DNA from: Pseudoxanthomonas sp.
GTDB lineage: Bacteria; Pseudomonadota; Gammaproteobacteria; Xanthomonadales; Xanthomonadaceae
NCBI RefSeq assembly: GCF_002863005.1
Contig: NZ_PKDG01000021.1
Location: 1 to 64,000, forward strand
DNA: 64,000 bases
Reading direction: 5' to 3'
Of the stretch, positions 32,280 through 41,128 are shown piece by piece. The notes under the pieces are model-generated. The model searched no databases, was not told where the DNA came from, and saw only the letters and a program-made list of their open reading frames with translations. A program made the position numbers and the translations under genes. The first letter of the stretch is position 1, and each line of letters opens with the position of its first letter.

Positions 32280-33632
32280 TTATTTTCGTTCGCCGATTAC
32301 TTGACCAATCATCGCCTCGACTCGCGCCAGGCCCCCATCGCGAATAAGCCTGTCCAATAGACGCCTTTCGAGCCCTTGATTCATCCTTTCATTAGATGTG
32401 TCATCGAGTGCGCCCAGCTCAACTAGAATTCTGAGCCTTTCCCCTTCAACTAAGTCGCGGAAGAATCTCAAGCGCGCGTTCCCATACCCATCAATGTTGT
32501 CAGGCATTGACTCACCCTCCTGCAGTGATGGCTCAACCGGAACCATCTCTATGATTGGCTCAGTCGGGACTGCGCCAACGCTGGAAATATGCCCTACGTC
32601 GACACCCGCCCCTGCCTTCATGGGAGCATCTGCCATCTTCCTGAACTGCGGACAGTTCAGACTAAACGCGGGTTCTTTGCCCCCGAGTCGCAAAGGATCG
32701 TCCTCGAAGCACGTTCTCTGTGGATTCCAGGCCCGCGGGTACATGGTGACCTTAAGGCCATCAATGCTTTCGTCCCAGTCGAACTCTATGACGTTGTAAG
32801 TGAACGTATAGACGTCATTTGACTCAAACGGCACAGTCGCACCTGCGGCAAGCATCATCAGATCACTTCCGGGCTCTACTTCCTCAACAACGACTCTCGG
32901 ATTGTGCTCATGACCTGAGATCAGAACTCGTGCGCGACTGCGAATGTAGTCCCGCACCTGCTTCTCATCCTTGTACCAATGAAGTGGATGGTGAACGAGA
33001 ATGATGTTCTCGACTCCGTTCGCTCTTGGGATGGTGAACTGTCTCGCCCCAATCATTAGCTCTGGATGCTCATGCCGCTCTTTGCCGTGACATAGCAAAG
33101 ACGAATTGAACCGTATGAACCTTATCGCTCGTCCAGGGGCCAGCGTGACTTCCATCTCCGAGGCAAACGTCCCTTCATTGTTAAGCGGACAGTCGTAAGC
33201 AAAGCTAAACCTTCCGTAATCCTCGAACCGCTGAAATAATGCGGCGCGATCTATGGCATTACTGAGGATTGCCTCAAACTCCGCCGGGCCACTAGCTCGA
33301 AGATGATCCAGAATCTGCTTGGCGGAGTAGGATGCCTTGGATCTATCCAAGTCATGATTGCCCGGCACCATCTGAACCTGATGCATCTCCACGCCGATGC
33401 CGGCAGCAAGCTTGTCCAGCCAACGACCAGCTTCTTCGTACTGCTCCCACACCCCAGATTGAGCAATGTCGCCAGTGACTAGAATCCCGTGAGCGACCCC
33501 CGCCCTAGTTCTGGCGACCACGTCCTTGGCATCAGCAATCAACTCGCGCTTTACATCGTCATGAATGTGCACGCGATCATCTATCTCTTGACCGAAATGG
33601 ATGTCGGATACATGGACAAATACTGCCGGCAT
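32280..33632 (-). CDS. Calcineurin-like metallophosphoesterase with C-terminal adaptor region, first gene of the operon
   Basis: A 450-residue protein. All metal-binding motifs of the calcineurin fold are intact: DIH at 10-12, GDI at 54-56, GNHD at 91-94, HHPLH at 214-218 and GHEH at 240-243. After the catalytic domain (to about 320) comes a linker and a 65-residue helical C-terminal segment (ARLRFFRDLVEGERLRILVE) that resembles the GTPase-associated adaptor domain. It could hydrolyse a nucleotide signal or nucleic acid end; the target is unknown. ATG 33632 has an AAGGAGGGGG just upstream, so the longer frame is not used. Confidence 0.8.
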   Translation of the reverse strand: MPAVFVHVSDIHFGQEIDDRVHIHDDVKRELIADAKDVVARTRAGVAHGILVTGDIAQSGVWEQYEEAGRWLDKLAAGIGVEMHQVQMVPGNHDLDRSKASYSAKQILDHLRASGPAEFEAILSNAIDRAALFQRFEDYGRFSFAYDCPLNNEGTFASEMEVTLAPGRAIRFIRFNSSLLCHGKERHEHPELMIGARQFTIPRANGVENIILVHHPLHWYKDEKQVRDYIRSRARVLISGHEHNPRVVVEEVEPGSDLMMLAAGATVPFESNDVYTFTYNVIEFDWDESIDGLKVTMYPRAWNPQRTCFEDDPLRLGGKEPAFSLNCPQFRKMADAPMKAGAGVDVGHISSVGAVPTEPIIEMVPVEPSLQEGESMPDNIDGYGNARLRFFRDLVEGERLRILVELGALDDTSNERMNQGLERRLLDRLIRDGGLARVEAMIGQVIGERK

Positions 33633-33950
33633 ACCCCCTCCTTGCGCGCCCGTTGGCAACATTGTCTCAGAATACCTCAGCCTCCAAGAGGCTACGCACC
33701 GGCACCACAGGTCCGGGCAAGCATCTGGGTGGCGGCTCCTGCCTCGTGGGCACGGCGTCACGGCTCAGAGCCACGACCTTTCGATGCTCCGTCGCCGCCT
33801 GTCGTCCGGCTTTTAGGCAGCACCCGCCGGCAAACCTATGGCCACGCAAGACTTAGTCATGCCAGAGGACTAGAATCCAGATAGCGCGCCGCGGGGCCGG
33901 TGACGAATTCTGGTCAAATGGCCGCCCGCGCCGCAAACTTGAGGTTAGAC
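33633..33950. other. Gap upstream of the double-GTPase operon
   Basis: About 320 bp with no convincing gene; several short frames are open but have no ribosome binding site. It must contain the operon promoter on the minus strand. A TATTCT box (33669-33674 complement) is a candidate -10 element, but I see no good -35. The sequence is more GC-rich in its middle than the operon. Confidence 0.5.
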
Positions 33951-34175
33951 ATGACTGTAGGACCCGATCGGCTCTATGATCCGGAGGCGATCAAGCTTCT
34001 GGATTCGATGCCTCGACCTAAGCGTCGCGGCTTCACTATCTTGTTCGATGATGAGTTTCCCGCCCTTGATATGAGGGTATCGTTGTGCTCCGCGCTACTG
34101 ACATCCGATCCTAAGATCGGTCGCGTTTCGATAGTTGATGTTGGCGACAGCAAGATGACGATGTTCAGAGGATAG
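33951..34175 (+). CDS. Small hypothetical protein
   Basis: A 74-residue open frame starting MTVGPDRLYDPEAIKLLDSM with a GAGG Shine-Dalgarno 6 bases upstream (33941-33944). It has no signal peptide or recognisable motif. It points away from the GTPase operon and converges on the HTH gene. It may be a truncated gene or a small operon-linked regulator. Confidence 0.4.
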   Translation: MTVGPDRLYDPEAIKLLDSMPRPKRRGFTILFDDEFPALDMRVSLCSALLTSDPKIGRVSIVDVGDSKMTMFRG

Positions 34176-34209
34176 TGGGGCCAAGTTTGCGCCACGGGGA
34201 TGAGCAGGC

Positions 34210-34599
34210 TCACGTACCTCTTTTTCTAGTAATTGAAACTACAGAAGTTCCGCTGCCATTTGCCAGCTGCAAACGTAGCGATCGCACTTCTGCCAGCAGC
34301 GTTTCGTTTATTGATGCAAGCTGCGCAACTCTCGTTCTCAGCTCCATTACTTCGCTTTCGCGCAAGGATTGTGCCGGGGGACTCTTCGGTACGCGCGCAT
34401 TTGCAGATCTCGCTCGTATCTCTTCCAGAATTTCTGGGTAGCAGTTGTGCAACAGAGACGCGCTAACGCCAGCCTCGCGCGCAACCGAAGAAATACTTAG
34501 TGAACGGTTTCGCGGATCACGCGGCTTGCCCTTAATAACCCTCAGCAGAGCCGCGCGCAGCTGTTTTAGTCGGTGTTCTCGCTCATTGCTATTCAACAC
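34210..34599 (-). CDS. HTH / coiled-coil DNA-binding protein
   Basis: A 129-residue protein. Residues about 30-60 (SLSISSVAREAGVSASLLHN) form a TetR-like helix-turn-helix. Residues 80-112 (RESEVMELRTRVAQLASINE and onward) form a coiled coil. This layout resembles small accessory DNA-binding proteins of integrase-trio or TnpC-like elements, but no recombinase gene is present. It could regulate the island or be a leftover of its mobility module. It lies at the right edge of the low-GC region. Confidence 0.6.
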   Translation of the reverse strand: MLNSNEREHRLKQLRAALLRVIKGKPRDPRNRSLSISSVAREAGVSASLLHNCYPEILEEIRARSANARVPKSPPAQSLRESEVMELRTRVAQLASINETLLAEVRSLRLQLANGSGTSVVSITRKRGT

Positions 34600-34651
34600 C
34601 TACTCCCCCGAGTCGAGCCCTAACGACATAAGAACAGATTCGCACCTGGCG

Positions 34652-35053
34652 ATGTCCGACCTCAACCTCCTCATCGCCCTCACCGTCGAAGAACGCTCCG
34701 ACCTCGTGAAGATGGGCAACAAATCGCGCGCCTTCTGCACCAGCGCCCTAGCCGTCGCCGAACAGCACGCCGGCCTGATGCCGCGCGACTTCGACTACGC
34801 CGCCTTCCGCCAGGACCACGCCGCCCTCGACGCCCTTCGACCCCGCGCCGATCGCCTCGCGCATCTGATGCAGCGTGTGGCCGATACCGAACTCGCCCTC
34901 GGCAGCGACCTGATGAACGCCGCGCTCGAGGTCTACGCCGTCATCAAGGTCGCCGGCAAGGACAAGGGCGTCGACGATGCCCGCCGCGAACTGGCCGCGC
35001 GTTTCAGCCGTCGCAGCCAGGCATCGGTGCCGGGCACCGTCACCAACGGCTGA
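34652..35053 (+). CDS. Hypothetical helical protein
   Basis: A 133-residue soluble protein, helical throughout (LTVEERSDLVKMGNKSRAF, ALDALRPRADRLAHLMQRV) and ending in a Ser/Thr/Gly tail. No domain is recognised. The codon usage is again strongly GC-rich, so this is core sequence that defines the right boundary of the island at about 34.6 kb. A terminator follows 20 bases after the stop. No good Shine-Dalgarno is seen before ATG 34652. Confidence 0.65.
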   Translation: MSDLNLLIALTVEERSDLVKMGNKSRAFCTSALAVAEQHAGLMPRDFDYAAFRQDHAALDALRPRADRLAHLMQRVADTELALGSDLMNAALEVYAVIKVAGKDKGVDDARRELAARFSRRSQASVPGTVTNG

Positions 35054-35073
35054 CGCCCCCGCATCCTCTCGAC

Positions 35074-35102
35074 AAAGGCTCCGCAAAGCGGAGCCTTTTT
35101 TT
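35074..35102 (+). terminator. Rho-independent terminator
   Basis: Stem AAAGGCTCCGC/GCGGAGCCTTT with an AAA loop and a seven-base T-run. Confidence 0.88.
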
Positions 35103-35269
35103 CATGTGCGCGCACGCCACGCCTTCATCTCCATGAACCCCTGCGCGATTCAAGACAGTGCGTGCGTGGCCGATACAACGCCAGACGTTCTTCCGCCCTG
35201 CTGGCCTCCATGTCCCTGTTCCTGCCCGGCGGCGCGCCAGCGCCCGCACCCACCCGACGCCTGCGGCGC

Positions 35270-37228
35270 ATGACCCGCCTGGCGTGCGCCTGCGCCGGTG
35301 GCCTGCTGGCGACCGCGGCCCACGCCCAGGCGCCGGACCTGTCGCGCCTGTCGCTGGAAGACCTGCTGGACGTGGACATCGTCACCGCCTCGCGCTTCCA
35401 GCAGCGCGTAGCCGACGCACCCTCCGTGGTGCAGGTGATCACCGCCGACGACATCCGCGCGCACGGCTGGCGCACCCTGGCCGAGGCGCTCGACAGCCTG
35501 CCCGGCCTCTACGTCAGCGACACCGGCCTGTACACCTACCTGGGCGCGCGCGGCCTGCTGCGCGCCGGCGACTACGACACTCGCTTCCTGCTGCTGGTCA
35601 ACGGCCACCGCATCAACGACCCCGTCTACAGCCAGAGCCCGGTGGGCGCCGAATTCCCGCTCGACCTGGCGCTGGTGGAACGCATCGAATACGCCCCGGG
35701 TCCCGGCTCGGCCGTGTACGGCTCCAACGCCTTCTTCGGCGTCATCAACGTGCTCACCCGCGAGCCCGACACCTACGGCCACGGGCAGCTGCGCGCCGCC
35801 GCGGGCAACCACGGCACCACCGACCTGCAGCTGACCGTCCCGGTCAGCGCCGGGCAGGGGCGCACGCTGCTGTCGGTGCGCGCGTTCGATACCGAGGGCC
35901 GCACGCTGCGCTTCCCCGCCTTCGCCGACACGCCCACCGGCGGCGTGGTGCGCGGCCAGGACAGCGAACGCGTGCGCCAGGTGTTCGTGCAGCACGCGCG
36001 CGACGGGCTGTCGTTGCAGCTGGTGGCCGGCGACCGCCGCAAGGACGATCCCGTCGCCCCGTACGAACAGACCTTCGCCGCGCCCGGCGCGCAGGTGCAG
36101 GACCGCTGGATCGCCTTCGGCGCCACCCTGGCCCGGCCGCTGGGCGAGCGCGTCGAGGCGAGCGCACGCCTGGACGTGATCGACTACCGCTACGTCGGCG
36201 ACTACGTCTACGGCGGCGCGCTCACCTACCTCAACCGCGACATCGCCTCTGGCGTGTCGGTGGTGGCGGGCGGGCAGGTGGTGGCCCGCATCGGCGCGCG
36301 CCATACCTTCGTCGCCGGCGCCGAAGCGCAGTGGGACCGCGGGGTGGTGCAGCGCAACTTCGACGTATCGCCGCGCGCGACGTACCTGGATTCGCGCCAG
36401 CACATGAGCAGTGGCGGCGTGTTCGTCGACGACGAGTTCCGCATGTCCGAGGCGTGGCGGCTCAATGCGGGCCTGCGCGCCGATCGCAGCGACCGCGGCA
36501 TCGTGCGCCTCAGTCCGCGCCTGGCGCTGATCGGCACGCGCGCGGACAACCGCGTCGTCAAGCTGATCGTGGGCCAGGCCTACCGCTCGCCGAATGCGTA
36601 CGAGCGCTACTACCAGGTGGATTCGGACGAAAGCGCGCAGCTGGCGAATCCGTCGCTGAACGCCGAGCACGTGCAGACCGCCGAGCTGTTCTACAGCCGC
36701 AGCGTGGGCGCGCACAGCCGGGCCGAACTCAGCGTGTACCACTACCGCCTGAGCGACCTGATCACCCTGGCCGCCACCGGCGACGGCACGCTGACGCTCG
36801 CCAACGCCGGCCGTGCCACCTCGCGCGGTGCCGAGCTGGCCTACGCCTACCAGGGCGACGGCGGCGTGCGCCTGCGTGCGAGCTATGCCTACAGCGACGT
36901 CACCGAATCGGATACCGCGCGGGCCCTCAACGCGCCGCATGGCATCGCCCGCGTGCAGGCGTCCGTGCCGCTGGCCGCCGGCTGGGACCTGGCGATGAGC
37001 GCGCACCACATGGGCCAGCGCGTGTCGCGCGAGGGCCGCGTGCCGGCCTACACCACCGTCAACGCGCACCTGGTGTGGGACGTGGCCTCGCGGCCGCTGG
37101 CGTGGTCGCTGGGCGTGCGCAATCTGCTGGACGAACGCTATGCCGATCCGGTCGGCCCGGAGTTCCTGCAGGACACCGTGCCGCGGCGCGGCCGCGAGTA
37201 CTGGCTCGAAGCGCGGTGGCGCTGGTGA
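35270..37228 (+). CDS. TonB-dependent receptor
   Basis: A 652-residue outer-membrane receptor. The signal peptide ends AHAQA near residue 19. A TonB-box region, the plug domain (VVQVITADDIRAHGWRTLAE at about 55-75, VLLVNGHRINDP, and ERIEYAPGPGSAVYGSNAFF) and a beta-barrel ending in an aromatic C-terminal residue (YWLEARWRW) follow. The architecture resembles colicin/vitamin B12-type receptors; the ligand is unknown. It is the first gene of an overlapping operon with a YfiR-like protein and a c-di-GMP enzyme. The start could be up to 36 codons earlier; 35270 gives the best signal peptide. Confidence 0.88.
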   Translation: MTRLACACAGGLLATAAHAQAPDLSRLSLEDLLDVDIVTASRFQQRVADAPSVVQVITADDIRAHGWRTLAEALDSLPGLYVSDTGLYTYLGARGLLRAGDYDTRFLLLVNGHRINDPVYSQSPVGAEFPLDLALVERIEYAPGPGSAVYGSNAFFGVINVLTREPDTYGHGQLRAAAGNHGTTDLQLTVPVSAGQGRTLLSVRAFDTEGRTLRFPAFADTPTGGVVRGQDSERVRQVFVQHARDGLSLQLVAGDRRKDDPVAPYEQTFAAPGAQVQDRWIAFGATLARPLGERVEASARLDVIDYRYVGDYVYGGALTYLNRDIASGVSVVAGGQVVARIGARHTFVAGAEAQWDRGVVQRNFDVSPRATYLDSRQHMSSGGVFVDDEFRMSEAWRLNAGLRADRSDRGIVRLSPRLALIGTRADNRVVKLIVGQAYRSPNAYERYYQVDSDESAQLANPSLNAEHVQTAELFYSRSVGAHSRAELSVYHYRLSDLITLAATGDGTLTLANAGRATSRGAELAYAYQGDGGVRLRASYAYSDVTESDTARALNAPHGIARVQASVPLAAGWDLAMSAHHMGQRVSREGRVPAYTTVNAHLVWDVASRPLAWSLGVRNLLDERYADPVGPEFLQDTVPRRGREYWLEARWRW

Positions 37229-37716
37229 GCGTGCGGCGCGCCGGGCAGGGGATGGCCGCGCTGCTGGGGCTGGCGTTCGCCGGCAGCGGCCATGCGCAGG
37301 TGGACGAACACGCGCTGAAGGCCGCGTTCGTCTACAACATCGCCGCATTCGCCCAGTCGGCGCATGTGCGTGCGTCCACGCTGACCATCTGCACCCAGAC
37401 CGATGCGGCGCTGGCGGCCGCGATCGCCACGCTGGCCGGCCGCGACCTGGCCGGCCGCCGCGTCACCGTCGCCCGCGTCGCCAGCGCCCCCGCGGCCGAC
37501 TGCGACGTGCTGGTGCACGCGGCGGACACGCCCGTGGCCGCGGCGCTGACCGCGCTGGTGATCTGCGACGCCTGTGCGTTGCCCAACGGCGTCAGCACGG
37601 TCGCGCTGGTGCGCGAAGGCAACAAGATCCGCTTCGACGTGGATGCCACGCGTGCGCGCGCCAACGGCATCACCCTGAGCAGCCAGCTGCTGCGCCTGGC
37701 CCGGCGGGTGCTGTGA
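37225..37716 (+). CDS. YfiR-family periplasmic protein
   Basis: A 163-residue exported protein (signal ending GHAQ). It has the YfiR/DUF4154 layout: EHALKAAFVYNIAAFAQ near the N-terminus, SSQLLRLARRVL at the end, and NKIRFDVDATRARANGITLS before it. Four Cys could form the redox-sensitive pair or pairs known in YfiR. In Pseudomonas, YfiR represses the diguanylate cyclase YfiN from the periplasm, and the next gene is a matching membrane cyclase/phosphodiesterase. The GTG start overlaps the receptor stop. Confidence 0.87.
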   Translation: MSVRRAGQGMAALLGLAFAGSGHAQVDEHALKAAFVYNIAAFAQSAHVRASTLTICTQTDAALAAAIATLAGRDLAGRRVTVARVASAPAADCDVLVHAADTPVAAALTALVICDACALPNGVSTVALVREGNKIRFDVDATRARANGITLSSQLLRLARRVL

Positions 37717-39557
37717 GCACGCCCGGCTTCCGCACCTCGGCCAGCGTGCGCACCAGCGCCATCGTCGCGACGGTGGTGCTGCTGGTGGCGGGCTGCGTGC
37801 TGATGCTCATCCAGTGGATCGACATCCGACGCGAGTTCCTGGCCGACGCCGAAGCCCAGGCACGGGTGGTGGCCTCGGGCAGTGCGGCGGCGGTGATGTT
37901 CCGCGACAGCGCCGGTGCGCGCGAGACGCTCGCGCCGCTGGTGTCCGTGCCGGCGGTGCGCCAGGCCGACATCGTGGCCCGCGATGGCGAAGTGATCGCC
38001 CGCTATCCCGACGGCGTGGACGCCGCGGCCCGCCCGTGCGGCTACGACTGCGCACGGGTGAGCGCGCCGGTGCTGTTCCGCGACCAGCCGGTCGGCACGG
38101 TGCGCCTGCAGATCAGCATGAAGCGCGCACACGGACGGCTGGGCAGCCTGGCCATCGCGTTCTGCATCGCCTCGGCGGTGGCCTACGCGCTGGCCCTGCC
38201 GCTGATGCGCGGCATGCGCGAGCGCGTGCGCCGGGCCGAGGCGCAGCTGCACCACCTGGCCCACAACGATCCGATCACCGGGCTGCTCAACCGCAACGCC
38301 TTCAACGCGCAGCTGGAACACGCGCGCACGCGCAACCGCCGGCTGGCGCTGGTGCAGCTGGACCTGGACCGCTTCAAGGACGTCAACGACAAGCTCGGCC
38401 ACCAGGGCGGCGACGCCCTGCTGCGCCAGGTGGGCCACCGCATCGCCGACGCCCTGCCGGCCGGCGCACGGCTGTTCCGCCTGGGCGGCGACGAGTTCGC
38501 CGTCCTGCTGGCCGGCGACGACGCGGCCGCGCGCGTGGGCGGCGTGGCCGACGCGGTGCTCGACCGGTTCGTCGTGCCTTTCACGGTAGACGGCCTGAGC
38601 CTGCGCATCACCGCCAGTGCGGGCATCAGCCGTTGGCCCGAGGATGCCGCGCGGCTGGAGGAACTGGCGGCCAATGCCGACATCGCCATGTACTGCGCCA
38701 AGCGCGAAGGGCGCAACCGCGCCGTGCGCTTCGAGCCGCGCCTGCGCCAGGCGCAGCTGGCCCGCATCGGCGTGCGCGAGGCACTGGGCCAGGCCGTGGC
38801 GGCGGGGCAACTGGCGCTGCATTACCAGCCGCAGGTGTGCGCGGACAGCGGACGGCTGCTCGGTGCCGAGGCGCTGCTGCGCTGGACCCATCCCGCGCTG
38901 GGCGTGGTGCCCCCCTCGACCTTCATCCCGATCGCCGAAGAAGGCCCGCTGATCCTGGAGCTGGGCCGCTGGGTGATCGGCGAGGCCTGCCGGCAGATCG
39001 CGGCCTGGCATGCGCAGGGGCGGGGCCATGTGCGGCTGGCCGTGAACCTGTCGGTGCGGCAGACGCGCGAGGACGCGCTGCCCGGGTTCATCGACGAGGT
39101 CTTGCGCAGCACGGGCGTGCCCGCGCACTGCCTGGAGCTGGAAGTGACCGAAAGCGTGCTGATGGAGGACGCCGACGTGGCCGTCGCCCAGCTGGCCAGG
39201 CTGCGCGCCCGCGGGCTGCACATGGCCATCGACGATTTCGGCACGGGTTACTCGTCGATGGCCTACCTGAAGCGCCTGCCGATCGACAAACTGAAGATCG
39301 ACATGGCGTTCACCCAGGCCGTGCCCGGCGATGGCGAAGCGATCGCCACGGCGATCCTGGCGATGGCGCACACGCTGGGCCTGAGCGTGGTGGCCGAAGG
39401 CGTGGAAACGCCGGCGCAGCGCGATTTCTTCCGCCAGGCCGGTTGCCAGCAACTGCAGGGGTACCTGATCGGCCGTGCGGTGCCGGGCGACGAATTCGCG
39501 GCGCGCTGGCTCGCTGCCGTCGACGTGGCGCAAGGGGCGGTGTGCGTCGCGGGCTAG
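37713..39557 (+). CDS. Membrane GGDEF-EAL protein with periplasmic sensor domain
   Basis: A 614-residue c-di-GMP enzyme. Transmembrane helices lie at about 15-35 and 150-170, enclosing a periplasmic CHASE8-like domain. The GGDEF domain has an intact active site (RLGGDEFAVLL near 260). The EAL domain has an EALLR motif, the catalytic Glu pattern ELEVTESVLMED and DDFGTGYSS. Both activities may therefore be present. The GTG start overlaps the YfiR gene (GTGA), so the two are made together, as in Yfi-type signalling. Unlike YfiN it carries an EAL domain. Confidence 0.9.
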   Translation: MSTPGFRTSASVRTSAIVATVVLLVAGCVLMLIQWIDIRREFLADAEAQARVVASGSAAAVMFRDSAGARETLAPLVSVPAVRQADIVARDGEVIARYPDGVDAAARPCGYDCARVSAPVLFRDQPVGTVRLQISMKRAHGRLGSLAIAFCIASAVAYALALPLMRGMRERVRRAEAQLHHLAHNDPITGLLNRNAFNAQLEHARTRNRRLALVQLDLDRFKDVNDKLGHQGGDALLRQVGHRIADALPAGARLFRLGGDEFAVLLAGDDAAARVGGVADAVLDRFVVPFTVDGLSLRITASAGISRWPEDAARLEELAANADIAMYCAKREGRNRAVRFEPRLRQAQLARIGVREALGQAVAAGQLALHYQPQVCADSGRLLGAEALLRWTHPALGVVPPSTFIPIAEEGPLILELGRWVIGEACRQIAAWHAQGRGHVRLAVNLSVRQTREDALPGFIDEVLRSTGVPAHCLELEVTESVLMEDADVAVAQLARLRARGLHMAIDDFGTGYSSMAYLKRLPIDKLKIDMAFTQAVPGDGEAIATAILAMAHTLGLSVVAEGVETPAQRDFFRQAGCQQLQGYLIGRAVPGDEFAARWLAAVDVAQGAVCVAG

Positions 39558-39736
39558 GCGAGGGCAGGCGACGCGGCGCGCGCACCGCGGCGGGTGAGGT
39601 ACTGCATCGCGCCCGCATCCTGCGCCGGTTCCTGAACAGCAACCCCTCACCTGATCCCGACCCTGCCAAGTTTCACGGGTCGCGCACGCCGACGGGCGGT
39701 AGGGTGGCGCATCGCCATCAGACACCCCCCGCCTCC

Positions 39737-41128
39737 ATGGACAGCTCCTTGATGGCAGGTGGCGCGCACGCCTCTGCGGAGCAGCGCGTCCGCCTGTACG
39801 AAACCCTCCTGCAGACCACGCCCGACCTGGTCTACATGTGGGACCTGCAGCACCGCTTCACCTACGCCAACGCCGCATTGCTGGCCATGTGGGGCAAGAC
39901 CTGGGACGAAGCCATCGGCAAGAACTGCCTGGAGCTCGGCTACGAACCCTGGCACGCCGCCATGCACGACCGCGAGATCGAACAGGTCATCGCCACCCGC
40001 CAGCCCGTGCGCGGCGACGTGCCCTTCAACGGCACCAACGGCCGCCGCATCTACGACTACCTGCTGGTGCCGGTCATCGGCCCCAGCGGCGAGGTGGAGG
40101 CCGTCGCCGGCACCACCCGCGACGTCACCGAACGCAAGCTGCACGAAGAAGCCCGCCGCAAGAGCGAAGAGCGCCTCGCCGCGATGGTCGACGCCACCTC
40201 CGACCTGGTCTATCGCACCAACCGCGACTGGAGCGAAGTGGACATCGTCGGCGGCAGCCTGCTGTTCGGCCGCCACGGCACGCTGACCCCCGATTGGCTG
40301 GACGTGCTGGTGCACCCGGAAGACCGCGACCTCGTCGCCGATGCCATCACCCGCGCCCGCATCACCCAGACGCCCTTCAGCGCCGAGTACCGCCTGCGCG
40401 CCGAAGACGGGCACTGGGCGTGGGTGTCCTCGCGCGCGGTGCCCATCCGCCCCATCGGCGGCGAGGTGACCGAATGGTTCGGCGCCGCCACCGACATCAC
40501 CGCGCGCCGGCAGCACGAAGAACACCAGCGCCTGCTGCTCAACGAACTCAACCACCGCGTCAAGAACACCCTGGCCATCGTGCAGTCGCTGGCCATGCAG
40601 ACGCTGCGCGGGGCCGACGACATCGGCGCGGCCTGCGACCGCTTCGAAGCGCGCCTGCACGCGCTGGCGCAGGCGCACGACGTGCTGACCCGCCAGGAAT
40701 GGGACCACGCCCCGCTGCACGACATCGTGCGCACCGCCATCGCCCCGTGCCTGGTCGACGATTCCGACCGCTTCGACATCGAGGGCCCCGACATGCAGCT
40801 GGACCCGCAACGCGCCCTGGTGCTGTCGATGGCGCTGCACGAGCTGTGCACCAACGCGATGAAGTACGGCGCGCTGTCGCGCAAGCCCGGACGCGTGCGC
40901 ATCCACTGGCGCGCCGAAGCGGTGCAGGGGCGCCACAGCCTGGTGCTGTCGTGGGAGGAACACGACGGCCCGCCGGTCGTCGTTCCCGACCACCGCGGCT
41001 TCGGCTCGCGCCTGATCGAGCGCGGACTGCGCCACGACCTGGGCGGCGACGTCGCCCTCGATTTCGACAAGGCCGGCGTGAAGTGCCGGATCACCGCCCC
41101 CATGCCCGACCTAGGAGTGGCCGCATGA
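39737..41128 (+). CDS. PAS-PAS HWE-family sensor histidine kinase
   Basis: A 463-residue soluble kinase. Two PAS domains (about 20-135 and 145-260; the first starts LYETLLQTTPDLVYMWDLQH) precede an HWE/HisKA_2 dimerisation motif LNELNHRVKNTLAIVQSLA with the phospho-His. The ATPase domain has the N-box HELCTNAMKYGAL and a GFGSRLIERGL G-box. No transmembrane helix is present, so it senses a cytoplasmic signal, possibly light or redox through PAS. The stop overlaps the response regulator start. Confidence 0.9.
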   Translation: MDSSLMAGGAHASAEQRVRLYETLLQTTPDLVYMWDLQHRFTYANAALLAMWGKTWDEAIGKNCLELGYEPWHAAMHDREIEQVIATRQPVRGDVPFNGTNGRRIYDYLLVPVIGPSGEVEAVAGTTRDVTERKLHEEARRKSEERLAAMVDATSDLVYRTNRDWSEVDIVGGSLLFGRHGTLTPDWLDVLVHPEDRDLVADAITRARITQTPFSAEYRLRAEDGHWAWVSSRAVPIRPIGGEVTEWFGAATDITARRQHEEHQRLLLNELNHRVKNTLAIVQSLAMQTLRGADDIGAACDRFEARLHALAQAHDVLTRQEWDHAPLHDIVRTAIAPCLVDDSDRFDIEGPDMQLDPQRALVLSMALHELCTNAMKYGALSRKPGRVRIHWRAEAVQGRHSLVLSWEEHDGPPVVVPDHRGFGSRLIERGLRHDLGGDVALDFDKAGVKCRITAPMPDLGVAA

